Assembly: GCA_024639885.1 (NCBI GenBank)
Contig: JAHEGD010000006.1
Location: forward strand, 1 to 42,548
Direction of reading: 5' to 3'
Length of the DNA stretch: 42,548 bases
Origin: Porticoccaceae bacterium
GTDB lineage: Bacteria; Pseudomonadota; Gammaproteobacteria; Pseudomonadales; Porticoccaceae
Under the pieces are notes generated by a model. It saw only the letters and a program-made list of their open reading frames with translations, made no database searches and was not told the DNA's origin. The translations under genes and the position numbers were made by a program. Of this stretch, positions 15,662-24,249 are shown piece by piece; positions within the stretch are counted from its first letter, which is position 1, and the number at the start of each line of letters is the position of its first letter.

Positions 15662-16831
15662 ATGTTTAAAATTCGCACCTACAACGCCATCTCCAGCAAA
15701 GGGCTCGACCGCTTCCCGCGCGACCGCTACGAAATTGCCAGCGAGTTCAACGAGCCCGACGCCTACATCCTGCGCAGCCAAAAACTGCACGGCGAGCCGC
15801 TGCCGGCCAGCGTGGTGGCGGTCGCCCGCGCCGGTGCCGGCACCAACAACATCCCGGTGGACGAGTACACCGGCAAAGGCGTGGTGGTATTTAACACCCC
15901 CGGCGCCAACGCCAATGCGGTTAAAGAGCTGATCCTGGCCGGCCTGCTGCTCGGCTCGCGGGATATCTACGGCGGCATGAACTATGTGCAGGGGCTCACC
16001 GAGATGAGCGACGCCGGCGAGATGGGCAAGCTACTCGAGGCGCAAAAGAAGCACTTTGCCGGTGGCGAGATCGTCGGCAAAACGCTCGGTATCGTCGGCC
16101 TGGGGGCGATCGGCTCACTGGTCGCCAACATGGCGGTAGAGCTGGGTATGCGGGTAATCGGTTACGACCCGGCGATCTCAGTCGAGGCCGCGTGGCAGCT
16201 CTCCAGCCGCGTTGAGCGGATGGAGAACCTACAGACCCTGCTCGGCCGCGCCGACTTTATCACGCTGCATGTGCCGGCGATTGAGGCGACCCGCCACCTG
16301 ATCAACGCCGAGACGCTGGCCGGTATGAAGCCGACCGCCAAGATCCTCAACTTCGCCCGCGAAGAGATCGTCGACACCGACGGCCTGCTCGCTGCGCTCG
16401 ACGCCGGTCAGCTCGGTGGCTATATCACCGATTTCCCGCGCCCCGAGCTGCTCGGCCGCAAAGATGTCATCACCATGCCGCACATCGGCGCCAGCACGGC
16501 TGAAGCCGAAGAGAACTGCGCGATGATGGCGGCCGATCAGCTGATCGACTTTCTTGAAAACGGCAACATCAACAACTCGGTCAACTACCCAAAAACTGCC
16601 ATGGAGCGCAATGGCGGCACCCGCATCACCTTTAGCAACAACAACGTGCCCAAGGTGCTCGGCAGTGTCTTGGCGGTACTCGCCGACGCCGAGCTCAACG
16701 TGCTCGACATGGTCAATAAGAGCCGTGGCGACGTCGCCTATAACATCGTCGATGTCGAGGGTGAGGTCACGGCAGCGGTACACAGCGCCATCGCTGCCAT
16801 CGACGGGGTCACTCACGTTCGGGTGCTCTGA
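15662..16831 (+). CDS. serA: D-3-phosphoglycerate dehydrogenase
   Basis: This 389-residue NAD-dependent enzyme is the first step of serine synthesis. The substrate domain flanks a Rossmann fold with G-L-G-A-I-G-S-L-V (about residues 143-151). The catalytic Arg is in N-F-A-R-E-E-I-V-D and the His in M-P-H-I-G-A-S-T. The glutamate that most family members carry in an E-P motif falls in a D-F-P-R-P-E-L-L-G context. A C-terminal ACT domain (about 320-389) suggests serine feedback control. It is the short form without the large intervening domain. GGGA before the ATG serves as ribosome-binding site, and a terminator follows. Confidence 0.9.
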   Translation: MFKIRTYNAISSKGLDRFPRDRYEIASEFNEPDAYILRSQKLHGEPLPASVVAVARAGAGTNNIPVDEYTGKGVVVFNTPGANANAVKELILAGLLLGSRDIYGGMNYVQGLTEMSDAGEMGKLLEAQKKHFAGGEIVGKTLGIVGLGAIGSLVANMAVELGMRVIGYDPAISVEAAWQLSSRVERMENLQTLLGRADFITLHVPAIEATRHLINAETLAGMKPTAKILNFAREEIVDTDGLLAALDAGQLGGYITDFPRPELLGRKDVITMPHIGASTAEAEENCAMMAADQLIDFLENGNINNSVNYPKTAMERNGGTRITFSNNNVPKVLGSVLAVLADAELNVLDMVNKSRGDVAYNIVDVEGEVTAAVHSAIAAIDGVTHVRVL

Positions 16832-16852
16832 GCGCGCACTTTAGTTGCGTTC

Positions 16853-16881
16853 AAAAGGGTCACTGCGGTGGCCCTTTTTTT
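16853..16881 (+). terminator. Intrinsic terminator after serA
   Basis: GGGTCAC-TGCG-GTGGCCC followed by seven Ts. Confidence 0.85.
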
Positions 16882-16918
16882 CGTCTAGGCTTGGGCTGGC
16901 CGGGCAAGCCGTGCCGAC

Positions 16919-17950
16919 TTAGTGCCTATCGAAGCTCTCAGCAGCATGAGTTGCGCCCGGTTGGCCGCCAAACAGCTTACCGCGCACGGTGCGCCGGTAG
17001 TCGCGAGCGGTCGAGCCGCTCCACTGTTTAAAGCGCTGGGCAAACCAGTTGGCGTTTTCAAAGCCGCTGCGCGCTGCCACCTCGCCGATGCTGAGGTCGC
17101 TGTCGCGCAGCAGTTCGCAGGCAAATTGCAGGCGCTGCTCTACTAGATAGTGCCCCGGGGTCTGGCCGAGCGCCGCTTTAAAGCGGCGGTTAAAGGTGCG
17201 CAGCGACAGCCCAAACTGAGCGGCTAACTCGTCGAAGCGGACCTCGCGGTGGAGGTTGTCCTGCAGCCAGATCTGCAGCTGGACAATGGTTTCGTCGCGG
17301 TGGCGGTCGTCGCGGCGCTCGGCCGGCGGGGTAATGTTGCGGATCTCGTGGAAGAAGTTGCGCTGCGCCTGGCGGGCGATCACCCGGCCAAAAACCCGCT
17401 CGACCAGCCCCATCATGACCTCGGCCATGGCGTTGACGCTGGCGGCGCAGTAGAGGTTGCCGGTGCGGGTGGCAAACAACTGGCGCTGTAAGTTGACTGC
17501 CGGATAGTCGCGCTGCATCTGGTCGAAATAGTGCCAGTGGGTGGTGGCATCGCGGCCATCGAGCAGCCCGGCCGCGGCGAGAAAACAGACCCCGGTACCG
17601 ACCGCGGCGATCGGTGTGTTGCGCTGCTGCTGCTCGGTCAGCCAACCTAGGTAACGCCGATGGCGAGCCAGCGCCGGCCGCGGGTTGCGCCACAGCGCCG
17701 GGATATGGATCAGGTCGCACGGCGTCGCGGCAGCCTCAAATTGGTCGAGGGTACTGGTCGCCGGCAGTTTAAAGCCGGCCGAGGTGGTCACCTCATCGCC
17801 TTCGTCGATCAGCCACGTCAGCTTGACGGTATCGACCGGGTGGCGCTGGGCGCGCGCCATCGCCTGGGCAAACTGAAAGATCTCCGCGGCCAGCGTCGAG
17901 CTGGAGATCAGCATCCCCTCGCAGAGCAGTAGTGTGACATTAAAGGCCAT
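16919..17950 (-). CDS. GlxA family AraC-type transcriptional regulator
   Basis: This 343-residue regulator has an N-terminal DJ-1/PfpI (class I glutamine amidotransferase-like) domain (about 1-190) and a C-terminal AraC helix-turn-helix domain (about 225-320). The first domain has the G-T-G-V-C-F-L-A-A-A-G-L-L elbow with Cys. The second has L-S-L-R-T-F-N-R-R-F-K and I-G-E-V-A-A-R-S-G-F-E-N-A-N-W-F-A-Q-R-F motifs. Such proteins often regulate catabolism of amines or quaternary ammonium compounds; the target here is unknown. It is divergent from fabY with 91 bp between the starts. Confidence 0.88.
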   Translation of the reverse strand: MAFNVTLLLCEGMLISSSTLAAEIFQFAQAMARAQRHPVDTVKLTWLIDEGDEVTTSAGFKLPATSTLDQFEAAATPCDLIHIPALWRNPRPALARHRRYLGWLTEQQQRNTPIAAVGTGVCFLAAAGLLDGRDATTHWHYFDQMQRDYPAVNLQRQLFATRTGNLYCAASVNAMAEVMMGLVERVFGRVIARQAQRNFFHEIRNITPPAERRDDRHRDETIVQLQIWLQDNLHREVRFDELAAQFGLSLRTFNRRFKAALGQTPGHYLVEQRLQFACELLRDSDLSIGEVAARSGFENANWFAQRFKQWSGSTARDYRRTVRGKLFGGQPGATHAAESFDRH

Positions 17951-18041
17951 GCTGGCTAGTTTACAGTAGTTATTGGCGCTTTTAAGATAATTACTCGGGT
18001 AGCGCTAGGCTACAATAGCGCCACACCAATAGGAGATAGTT

Positions 18042-19952
18042 ATGTCAGACGCCACCGCTCGCCCCGCCCCGCTGCCAGTTATTGTCGGCTTTGGCGGCTA
18101 CAACGCCGCCGGCCGCAGCTCCGGCCATCAGGGCTACCGGCGCATGGTGATCGAGTCGCTGGCCGCCGAGGAGCGCGAGCAGACGATTGTCAGCTTGGCC
18201 TGTTTGATGAAGCTGGTGCGCTGGCAGCCCGATGGCTACCAAGATAGCGATGGCCAGCTGTTGAGTGCTGCTGAAGTGGCTGAGCGCTACGCGCAGCAGG
18301 TACTGGATGGCACGCTGATCCGCAAAATTGAGCTGTTTGACCCCGATCGAGTCGTCGAGCAGAAGAACATCGCCGCGACCGGTACCACCACCTTCACCAT
18401 CGCCAAGCGCGATCTACCGGCGACCATCCCGGCCAGCTGGCAGCTGGCCGAGCGCGACGACGGCACGGTTGAGGTGACCACCGAGGGCGGCGATGAGCTG
18501 CTGGTGCGCCAGCGCTACTCGCTGGCGGTCAAGGCGGCCGGCCAGCTGCCGAGTGGTTTTGATATGGCCGAGCACTACAACGCGCGGTTTCACCCGCGCG
18601 GCTTGCAGGCGGCAATTTTGGGCGCCAGCGACGCGCTGCACAGCACCGGTATTCCGCTAGATAAACTCCTGAATTCAGTTCGTCCAGACCAAGTGGGCAC
18701 TTACTCTTCAAGCATTAGCCAGCTCTCTAACGACGGTCTGGCCGGGCTGATGAAGATGCGCTTAGCTGGCGGCCGGGTGACCGCCAAGCAGCTGCCGCTG
18801 GGGCTCAACTCGATGCCGGCCGACTTCATCAACGCCTATGTGCTCGGCAGTGTCGGCCATACCGAGGCGATTACCGGCGCCTGTGCCAGCTTTCTCTATG
18901 TGCTGCAGGCAGCGGTGCGCGACATCAGCAGCGGCGCGCGGCGGCTGGCGATTGTCGGCAATGCCGAGGCGGTCGTCGAGCCGGAGGTGATCGAGGGCTT
19001 CGGTGCTATGGGCGCGCTGGCCAGCGACGAAAATCTCTGCAAGCTGGACGGCTGCGAGAAGCCCGATTGGCGCCGTGCCAGCCGTCCGTTTGGCGACAAC
19101 GTCGGTTTTACTATCGGCGAGGGTGCCCAGTACATTGTGTTGATGGATGACGCGCTGGCGATCGAGCTGGGCGCCGATATTCATGGTGCGGTGCCGGCGG
19201 TTTATATCAACGCCGACGGGGTGAAAAAATCGATCTCCGCCCCCGGCGCCGGCAATTACCTCTGCTTTGCCAAGGCGGTCGCCAAGGCCGCCGCGGTGGT
19301 CGGTATCGACACCGTGCGCAGCAGCAGTATGGTTTACGCGCACGGCTCAAGCACGCCGGCTAACCGCACCACCGAGTCGCATATGTTTGACCTGATCGCC
19401 GGCGAATTTGGCATCGACAACTGGCCGGTCACTGCACCAAAAAGCTTCCTCGGCCATTCGATGACCGCGGCCAGTGGCGACCAGCTGGTCGCGGCGCTGG
19501 GGGTGTTGAAACACCAGTGGGTGCCGGGTATTAAGACTATCGACAAAGTCGCCGATGATGTTTTCCAGCAGCACCTGACCTTCCCGCTGGCCGATCTGGA
19601 CTGTCGGCAGGCCCCCCGCCAGATCGCCTTTATCAACTCGAAAGGGTTTGGCGGCAACAACGCCACCGGTGTGGTGATCGGCCCCGACAAAACCGAGGCG
19701 ATGTTAGCCGCCCGCTACGGCCAGGCCTTTGCCGGCTACTGTGAGCGTCGCGAGCAGACCCGCGCGGCCGCCGCCGCTTATATCCAGCGCGCCGATCGCG
19801 CCGAGCTCAATGTGATCTATCGATTTGGTGAAGACCAAGTTGACGTTCGTGAGTTGCAGTTTACCGACAGCAATGTGCGTGTGCCGGGGTTCTCCCAGCC
19901 GGTAGCCTACGACACCAGTAACCCGTGGCAGGACATGACCGCTAAAAGTTAA
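18042..19952 (+). CDS. fabY: Acetyl-CoA-dependent beta-ketoacyl-ACP synthase FabY
   Basis: This 636-residue condensing enzyme resembles the Pseudomonas FabY family (about 634 residues), which starts fatty acid synthesis by condensing acetyl-CoA with malonyl-ACP in place of FabH. The N-terminal P-V-I-V-G-F-G-G-Y-N-A-A-G-R-S-S motif is characteristic. The catalytic Cys is in T-G-A-C-A-S-F-L-Y (about residue 282), and the two histidines are in Y-A-H-G-S-S-T-P and F-L-G-H-S-M-T-A-A-S-G. A GGAG ribosome-binding site is present. Length and motifs separate it from FabB/FabF, which are about 410 residues. Confidence 0.88.
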   Translation: MSDATARPAPLPVIVGFGGYNAAGRSSGHQGYRRMVIESLAAEEREQTIVSLACLMKLVRWQPDGYQDSDGQLLSAAEVAERYAQQVLDGTLIRKIELFDPDRVVEQKNIAATGTTTFTIAKRDLPATIPASWQLAERDDGTVEVTTEGGDELLVRQRYSLAVKAAGQLPSGFDMAEHYNARFHPRGLQAAILGASDALHSTGIPLDKLLNSVRPDQVGTYSSSISQLSNDGLAGLMKMRLAGGRVTAKQLPLGLNSMPADFINAYVLGSVGHTEAITGACASFLYVLQAAVRDISSGARRLAIVGNAEAVVEPEVIEGFGAMGALASDENLCKLDGCEKPDWRRASRPFGDNVGFTIGEGAQYIVLMDDALAIELGADIHGAVPAVYINADGVKKSISAPGAGNYLCFAKAVAKAAAVVGIDTVRSSSMVYAHGSSTPANRTTESHMFDLIAGEFGIDNWPVTAPKSFLGHSMTAASGDQLVAALGVLKHQWVPGIKTIDKVADDVFQQHLTFPLADLDCRQAPRQIAFINSKGFGGNNATGVVIGPDKTEAMLAARYGQAFAGYCERREQTRAAAAAYIQRADRAELNVIYRFGEDQVDVRELQFTDSNVRVPGFSQPVAYDTSNPWQDMTAKS

Positions 19953-20729
19953 CTAGCGGCGGAGCGCCTCGATGAGACGCACCGCGTCAGCGTCGTGGAG
20001 CTGAGCGGCGGCAGCCTGCTTGAGTGCGGCCAGTTGCGCGGCGCTGGGCAGGGTCAGGTAGCTTTGCGCCGGCAGCAGCAGTGCACGGAACAGCGGCTCA
20101 TCGAGCGCCACGCCGCTGCTGCGCAGCAGTTTAGCGGCGGCCGAATGGCGCAGCTGGTACTCAAACTGCTGCGGCGGGGTCAGCAGCCCTTCTATTTCTG
20201 CGCCATGTAGCGCTGTCAGCCAATCTGGGTCGGCCGCCAGCTGCTCGGTGAGCCGGTCGTGGACCCGCTGCTGCGCGGCGCTGGGTAAAAACGGCAGCAG
20301 CTCGCGGAGCGGAAAAAAGAACTCACTAAATAGTGGCTCGTAGACCGCGGTCGGGCCAAACAGCTCGAGCAGCTCGGTGCGGCTGGCGGCCAGCCAGGCG
20401 CGGCGGTGGGCCAGCCAGCGCGCTGGCAGCGGCCGGTAGTCGGCCTGCCAGTAGTTGTCGCTGCTGCGCGGGTAGCTGCTCCACAGCCGCAACTTCAGCT
20501 GTTGGGCGGTGATCGCCCGCTCACTGGTCGGCAGCAGGGTCTGGTTGAGCAGCGGGTGCGGTGGGTTGAGTTGATTGGCGCTTACCTCTTCGAGCGGGAC
20601 TAGCGCCGCCGTGGGGGCGGCTGCGGCGAGCCGGTAGAGCTGGGCGGCGAGTGCGGCGTTGAGCAGCAGCGAGAGCAGCGCGGCGGCGCACAGGTAGTGC
20701 CAGCGGGTGGCGCGGCAGGTGAGTTGCAT
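19953..20729 (-). CDS. Unknown membrane-anchored or secreted protein
   Basis: I do not recognise this 258-residue protein. It has a basic N-terminus and one hydrophobic helix (about residues 10-32), then a mostly helical, Leu/Ala-rich soluble part likely in the periplasm. Notable segments are D-N-Y-W-Q-A-D-Y-R-P-L-P, F-G-P-T-A-V-Y-E-P-L-F-S-E-F-F-F-P-L-R-E-L-L-P-F-L-P, and L-T-P-P-Q-Q-F-E-Y-Q-L-R. There are no catalytic motifs. The ATG at 20729 follows GAGAGA; the frame is open up to 20891 without a better start. Its stop codon abuts the fabY stop with no base between, in convergent orientation. Confidence 0.6.
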   Translation of the reverse strand: MQLTCRATRWHYLCAAALLSLLLNAALAAQLYRLAAAAPTAALVPLEEVSANQLNPPHPLLNQTLLPTSERAITAQQLKLRLWSSYPRSSDNYWQADYRPLPARWLAHRRAWLAASRTELLELFGPTAVYEPLFSEFFFPLRELLPFLPSAAQQRVHDRLTEQLAADPDWLTALHGAEIEGLLTPPQQFEYQLRHSAAAKLLRSSGVALDEPLFRALLLPAQSYLTLPSAAQLAALKQAAAAQLHDADAVRLIEALRR

Positions 20730-20873
20730 GGCGGTCTCTCTCAGCGTGGTGGGCCTGCCTTTACCGTAGCCGCTGTGGCGAAAAGCGTGGCCGGGCGGCG
20801 CGATTGGGTCGGCTAAACCGCGACTGATAGCGCCAAAACAGTCACGCAGATTGTCGGTTGCGATTAAAAAACC

Positions 20874-20902
20874 CTGTTGTTGCCACACCAATTTTGTATA
20901 GT
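20874..20902 (+). promoter_or_regulatory. Probable speA promoter
   Basis: TATAGT (20897-20902) is preceded at 17 bp by CTGTTG. Transcription from here would give a leader of about 190 nt before the speA start. Confidence 0.45.
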
Positions 20903-20907
20903 GCGCG

Positions 20908-20933
20908 ACCGCGCCGCCTAAGGCGGCCGCGGT
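20908..20933 (+). promoter_or_regulatory. Strong hairpin in the speA leader
   Basis: ACCGCGCCGCC and GGCGGCCGCGGT pair in an 11-bp GC stem with one bulged C and a three-base TAA loop. It begins a few bases after the predicted transcript start and lacks a T-run, so it is not a simple terminator. It may stabilise the transcript or take part in leader control. Confidence 0.5.
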
Positions 20934-21014
20934 TAGGTTCGGAGGCAGAGCTCCTCCGGTTGTTGGTACTATCTTTTTGCGGTGCGACCCGAGCGGTCGG
21001 CCACGGGGGTACTG

Positions 21015-21101
21015 ATGATGACGATCGCCACACCGGCTACAGCGCCGGCTACCACTGCCACCATCGGCCTGAGCCGAGCCAACCGCGGGCGCCTACATTG
21101 A
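21015..21101 (+). CDS. Small upstream ORF in the speA leader (28 aa)
   Basis: A tandem ATG ATG preceded by a GGGGG stretch opens a 28-codon frame, Thr/Ala-rich at first and ending S-R-A-N-R-G-R-L-H. Its TGA overlaps the proposed speA TTG start as TTGA, an arrangement for translational coupling. Three arginine codons lie in the last eight, just before an arginine decarboxylase, so a leader-peptide role sensing arginine or polyamine is possible but unproven. Alternatively it is the true SpeA N-terminus separated by a frameshift. Confidence 0.4.
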   Translation: MMTIATPATAPATTATIGLSRANRGRLH

Positions 21102-23014
21102 GCGGCCAACCGCCGTGGCGCGCTGCCGATAGCGCGGCACTGTACGGTATCGATCACTGGGGGGCCGGTTACTTCTCGCTCGCCGACAGCGGCGAGGTGG
21201 TCGCCAACGCCAGCTTTGGCAGTGTCCAGCAGTCGGTATCGTTGATGGAGATCGTCGCCGGGCTAGAGCAGCGCGGCCACGCCATGCCGGTACTGCTGCG
21301 CATCGAAAACATTCTCGATGATCGGATCACTCGCCTCAACGAGGCGTTTCGGCGCGCTATCGCTCAGCTCAACTACCGCGGCGAGTACCGCGGGGTGTTC
21401 CCGATCAAGGTCAACCAGCAGTGCCACGTGGTGGAGGAGATCACCAAGTTTGGCGGCCAGTACCACCACGGTTTAGAGGCCGGCAGCAAGGCCGAGCTGA
21501 TGGTGGCGCTCGCCCACCTGCGCGACCGCGAGGCGTGCATTATCTGCAACGGCTATAAAGATGCCGAGTTTGTCGAGCTTGGGCTGCACGCCCGGCGGCT
21601 CGGCCTGCGCTGTTTTTTTGTCATCGAGACACTCGCCGAGCTGGAGATCATCATCCGCACCAGCCAGCGGTTGGGTATCGAGCCGCTGCTGGGTGTGCGG
21701 GTTAAGCTCGCCGCCCGCGTCGAGGGCCACTGGTATGAGGACAGCGGCGACCGCTCGCTGTTTGGGCTTTCGGTCAGCCAGCTGATCAATGTCGTCGACC
21801 GGCTGCGCAGCGCCAATATGCTCCACTGCCTGGAGTTGATGCACTACCACATCGGCTCGCAGATCCCCAATATCCGCAATATCCGCGCCGGTGTTCAAGA
21901 GGCGTGCCGCTACTTTGTCGACCTGGTTGGCGAGGGTGCGCCGCTCACCTATCTGGACTTGGGCGGTGGCCTGGCGGTCGACTACACCGGCGCCGCTACC
22001 AACGAGACGCACAGCAAAAATTACAGCTTGGATGAGTACTGCGTGGATATCGTCGAGGCGATCGGCGAGTCGCTGGACGGCTACGGGGTGCCGCACCCGA
22101 CCATCATTACCGAGTCGGGTCGCGCCACCGTCGCCTATTCGTCGGTGCTGCTGTTCAATGTGCTCGATGTCAGCCGCTTTCGCGCCGCGGTGATCCCGGC
22201 CGAGCCGCCGGCCGAGTGCAGCGACTACCTGCGCAACCTGTTTGGTACGCTCGCTCAGTTGTGCGGTAAAAATCTTCAAGAGAGCTGCAACGACGCCGTC
22301 CACTACCGCGAAGAGGTGCGGCGGATGTTCCGCCAGGGGCTGGTGCAGCTGCGCGAGCTAGCCATCACCGAGGTGATTTACTTAGAGGTGTTGCAGCGCA
22401 GCCGCGAGCTGCTGCCGACACTGGCGCGGATACCGCCCGATCTGGCCGATCTCGATCAGGCGCTGGCCGATATCTACTACGGCAACTTTAGCCTGTTCCA
22501 GTCGCTGCCGGACAGCTGGGCGATCGATCAGCTGTTCCCGGTGATGCCGATTCACCGCCACTGCGAGCGCCCCGACCGCACCGCGATCATCGCCGACATC
22601 ACCTGCGATTCAGACGGCAAGATCGACCACTTCGCCGGCCCAGTCGGCGAAAGCCGCACCCTGTCGCTGCACCCGCTGCGCGACGGCGAGGAGTATTATC
22701 TGGGGGTGTTTTTGGTGGGTGCCTACCAAGAGACGCTCGGCGATCTACACAATCTGTTTGGCGACACCCATGTCGCCAGCGTGCGCATCGACGAGAGCGG
22801 TGGTTTTGAGTTTATCGAAGAGATTGTCGGCGACAGCATCGGCGATGTGCTTAGCTACGTGGAGTACAACCCCAAAGAGCTCTACGAGCAGTTTCGGGTC
22901 GCCGCTGAGGCGGCGGTCAAGCGCGGCGAGATCGACCTGACCATGCGCCGCGATATGTTGCAGGCGTTTAATGCCAGCCTTAACGGCTACACCTATTTTG
23001 AGCGCGAGCAGTAG
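21098..23014 (+). CDS. speA: Biosynthetic arginine decarboxylase
   Basis: This PLP-dependent enzyme converts arginine to agmatine. From the TTG at 21098 it is 638 residues, close to the Pseudomonas (636) and E. coli enzymes. The N-terminal L-Y-G-I-D-H-W-G-A-G-Y-F motif begins 15 residues after this start. The PLP lysine is in F-P-I-K-V-N-Q-Q (about residue 104). H-I-G-S-Q-I and L-G-G-G-L-A-V-D-Y are in the barrel, and I-T-C-D-S-D-G-K near the C-terminus carries the catalytic Cys. The same frame is open to 20858 but reads non-conserved sequence with no good start. TTG is also the start of speB downstream. First gene of the polyamine operon. Confidence 0.93.
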   Translation: MSGQPPWRAADSAALYGIDHWGAGYFSLADSGEVVANASFGSVQQSVSLMEIVAGLEQRGHAMPVLLRIENILDDRITRLNEAFRRAIAQLNYRGEYRGVFPIKVNQQCHVVEEITKFGGQYHHGLEAGSKAELMVALAHLRDREACIICNGYKDAEFVELGLHARRLGLRCFFVIETLAELEIIIRTSQRLGIEPLLGVRVKLAARVEGHWYEDSGDRSLFGLSVSQLINVVDRLRSANMLHCLELMHYHIGSQIPNIRNIRAGVQEACRYFVDLVGEGAPLTYLDLGGGLAVDYTGAATNETHSKNYSLDEYCVDIVEAIGESLDGYGVPHPTIITESGRATVAYSSVLLFNVLDVSRFRAAVIPAEPPAECSDYLRNLFGTLAQLCGKNLQESCNDAVHYREEVRRMFRQGLVQLRELAITEVIYLEVLQRSRELLPTLARIPPDLADLDQALADIYYGNFSLFQSLPDSWAIDQLFPVMPIHRHCERPDRTAIIADITCDSDGKIDHFAGPVGESRTLSLHPLRDGEEYYLGVFLVGAYQETLGDLHNLFGDTHVASVRIDESGGFEFIEEIVGDSIGDVLSYVEYNPKELYEQFRVAAEAAVKRGEIDLTMRRDMLQAFNASLNGYTYFEREQ

Positions 23015-23043
23015 CCCGCGGTTTTTGTGCACAGGAGAACAGT

Positions 23044-24240
23044 ATGAGTAAGGTAATGATTATTGGTGCCGGCGGCGTCGGCGGCGTGGTAGCCCACAAA
23101 TGTGCCCAGCTGCCCGACACCTTTACCGAGATCGTGCTGGCCAGCCGCACCGTCGCCAAGTGTGAGGCGATCGCCGCGCAGTTGAGCCGGCCGGTCAAAA
23201 CTGTTCAAGTTGACGCCGACCATGTCGCCGAGCTGGTGGCGCTGCTGCGCGCCGAGCAGCCACTGCTGGTGATCAACGTGGCGCTGCCCTACCAAGACCT
23301 GACCATTATGGACGCCTGCCTAGAGGCCGGTGTGCACTACATGGACACCGCCAACTACGAGCCGCTCGACACCGCCAAGTTTGAGTACCACTGGCAGTGG
23401 GCGTACCGCGAGAAGTTTGAGCAGGCCGGCCTGATGGCACTGCTCGGCTGCGGGTTTGACCCCGGTGCGACCAATATCTTTACCGCCTACCTGGCCAAGC
23501 ACTACTTCGATGAGATCCACACGCTGGACATTATCGACGTCAACGGCGGCGACCACGGCTACCCGTTTGCCACCAACTTCAATCCCGAGATCAATATCCG
23601 CGAAGTGACCGCCGACTGCCGTCACTACGAGAACGGCGAGTTTGTCACCACCCCGGCGATGTCGCTCAAGCAGTCGTTCACCTGCCCGGAAGATGTCGGT
23701 ACCTACAACATCTACCGCATGTACCACGAGGAGCTCGAGTCGCTGGCGGTCAACTTCCCGACCCTAAAGCGCGCTCAGTTCTGGATGAGTTTTGGCGACA
23801 GCTATCTCAAACATCTCGAGGTGCTCGGCAACGTCGGCATGACCGGTATCGCCCCGGTCGAGTTCAACGGCCAGCAGATCGTGCCGATCCAGTTCCTGCG
23901 CACGCTGCTGCCCGACCCGGCCAGTTTGGGGCCGCGCACGGTGGGCAAAACCTGTATCGGCTGCGTGGTCACCGGCAGCAAAGATGGCCAGCAAAAAACC
24001 GTCTACCTCTACAACATCAAAGACCACCAAGCGTGCTACGCCGAGGTGCAGTCGCAGGCGATCTCCTACACCACCGGGGTGCCGGCGATGATCGGCGCCA
24101 AGATGCTGCTCGAGGGGCAGTGGCTCAAGCCCGGCGTCTGGAACGTCGAGCAGCTCGACCCGGATCCGTTTATGGCCGATCTCAACGTCCACGGCCTGCC
24201 CTGGCAGGTGGTCGAAGAGCCCGGCTTTGAGCTGGTTTAA
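23044..24240 (+). CDS. Carboxynorspermidine/carboxyspermidine dehydrogenase
   Basis: This 398-residue enzyme of the saccharopine dehydrogenase family joins aspartate semialdehyde to putrescine (or diaminopropane) with NADPH, giving carboxyspermidine. The N-terminal nucleotide fold reads I-G-A-G-G-V-G-G-V-V-A-H-K. Further conserved parts are V-N-V-A-L-P-Y-Q-D, Y-E-P-L-D-T and the G-C-G-F-D-P-G-A-T-N motif. A strong AGGAGA ribosome-binding site lies before the ATG, 29 bp after speA. The next gene is the matching decarboxylase, which distinguishes it from lysine pathway relatives. With SpeA and SpeB supplying putrescine, carboxyspermidine is the more likely product here. Confidence 0.9.
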   Translation: MSKVMIIGAGGVGGVVAHKCAQLPDTFTEIVLASRTVAKCEAIAAQLSRPVKTVQVDADHVAELVALLRAEQPLLVINVALPYQDLTIMDACLEAGVHYMDTANYEPLDTAKFEYHWQWAYREKFEQAGLMALLGCGFDPGATNIFTAYLAKHYFDEIHTLDIIDVNGGDHGYPFATNFNPEINIREVTADCRHYENGEFVTTPAMSLKQSFTCPEDVGTYNIYRMYHEELESLAVNFPTLKRAQFWMSFGDSYLKHLEVLGNVGMTGIAPVEFNGQQIVPIQFLRTLLPDPASLGPRTVGKTCIGCVVTGSKDGQQKTVYLYNIKDHQACYAEVQSQAISYTTGVPAMIGAKMLLEGQWLKPGVWNVEQLDPDPFMADLNVHGLPWQVVEEPGFELV

Positions 24241-24249
24241 GCGCTAGCC

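Noticed and set aside
20858-21097. An 80-residue N-terminal extension of SpeA
   Set aside because: No conservation, would begin inside the predicted promoter, and lengthens the enzyme far beyond its family. The TTG at 21098 gives the normal length.
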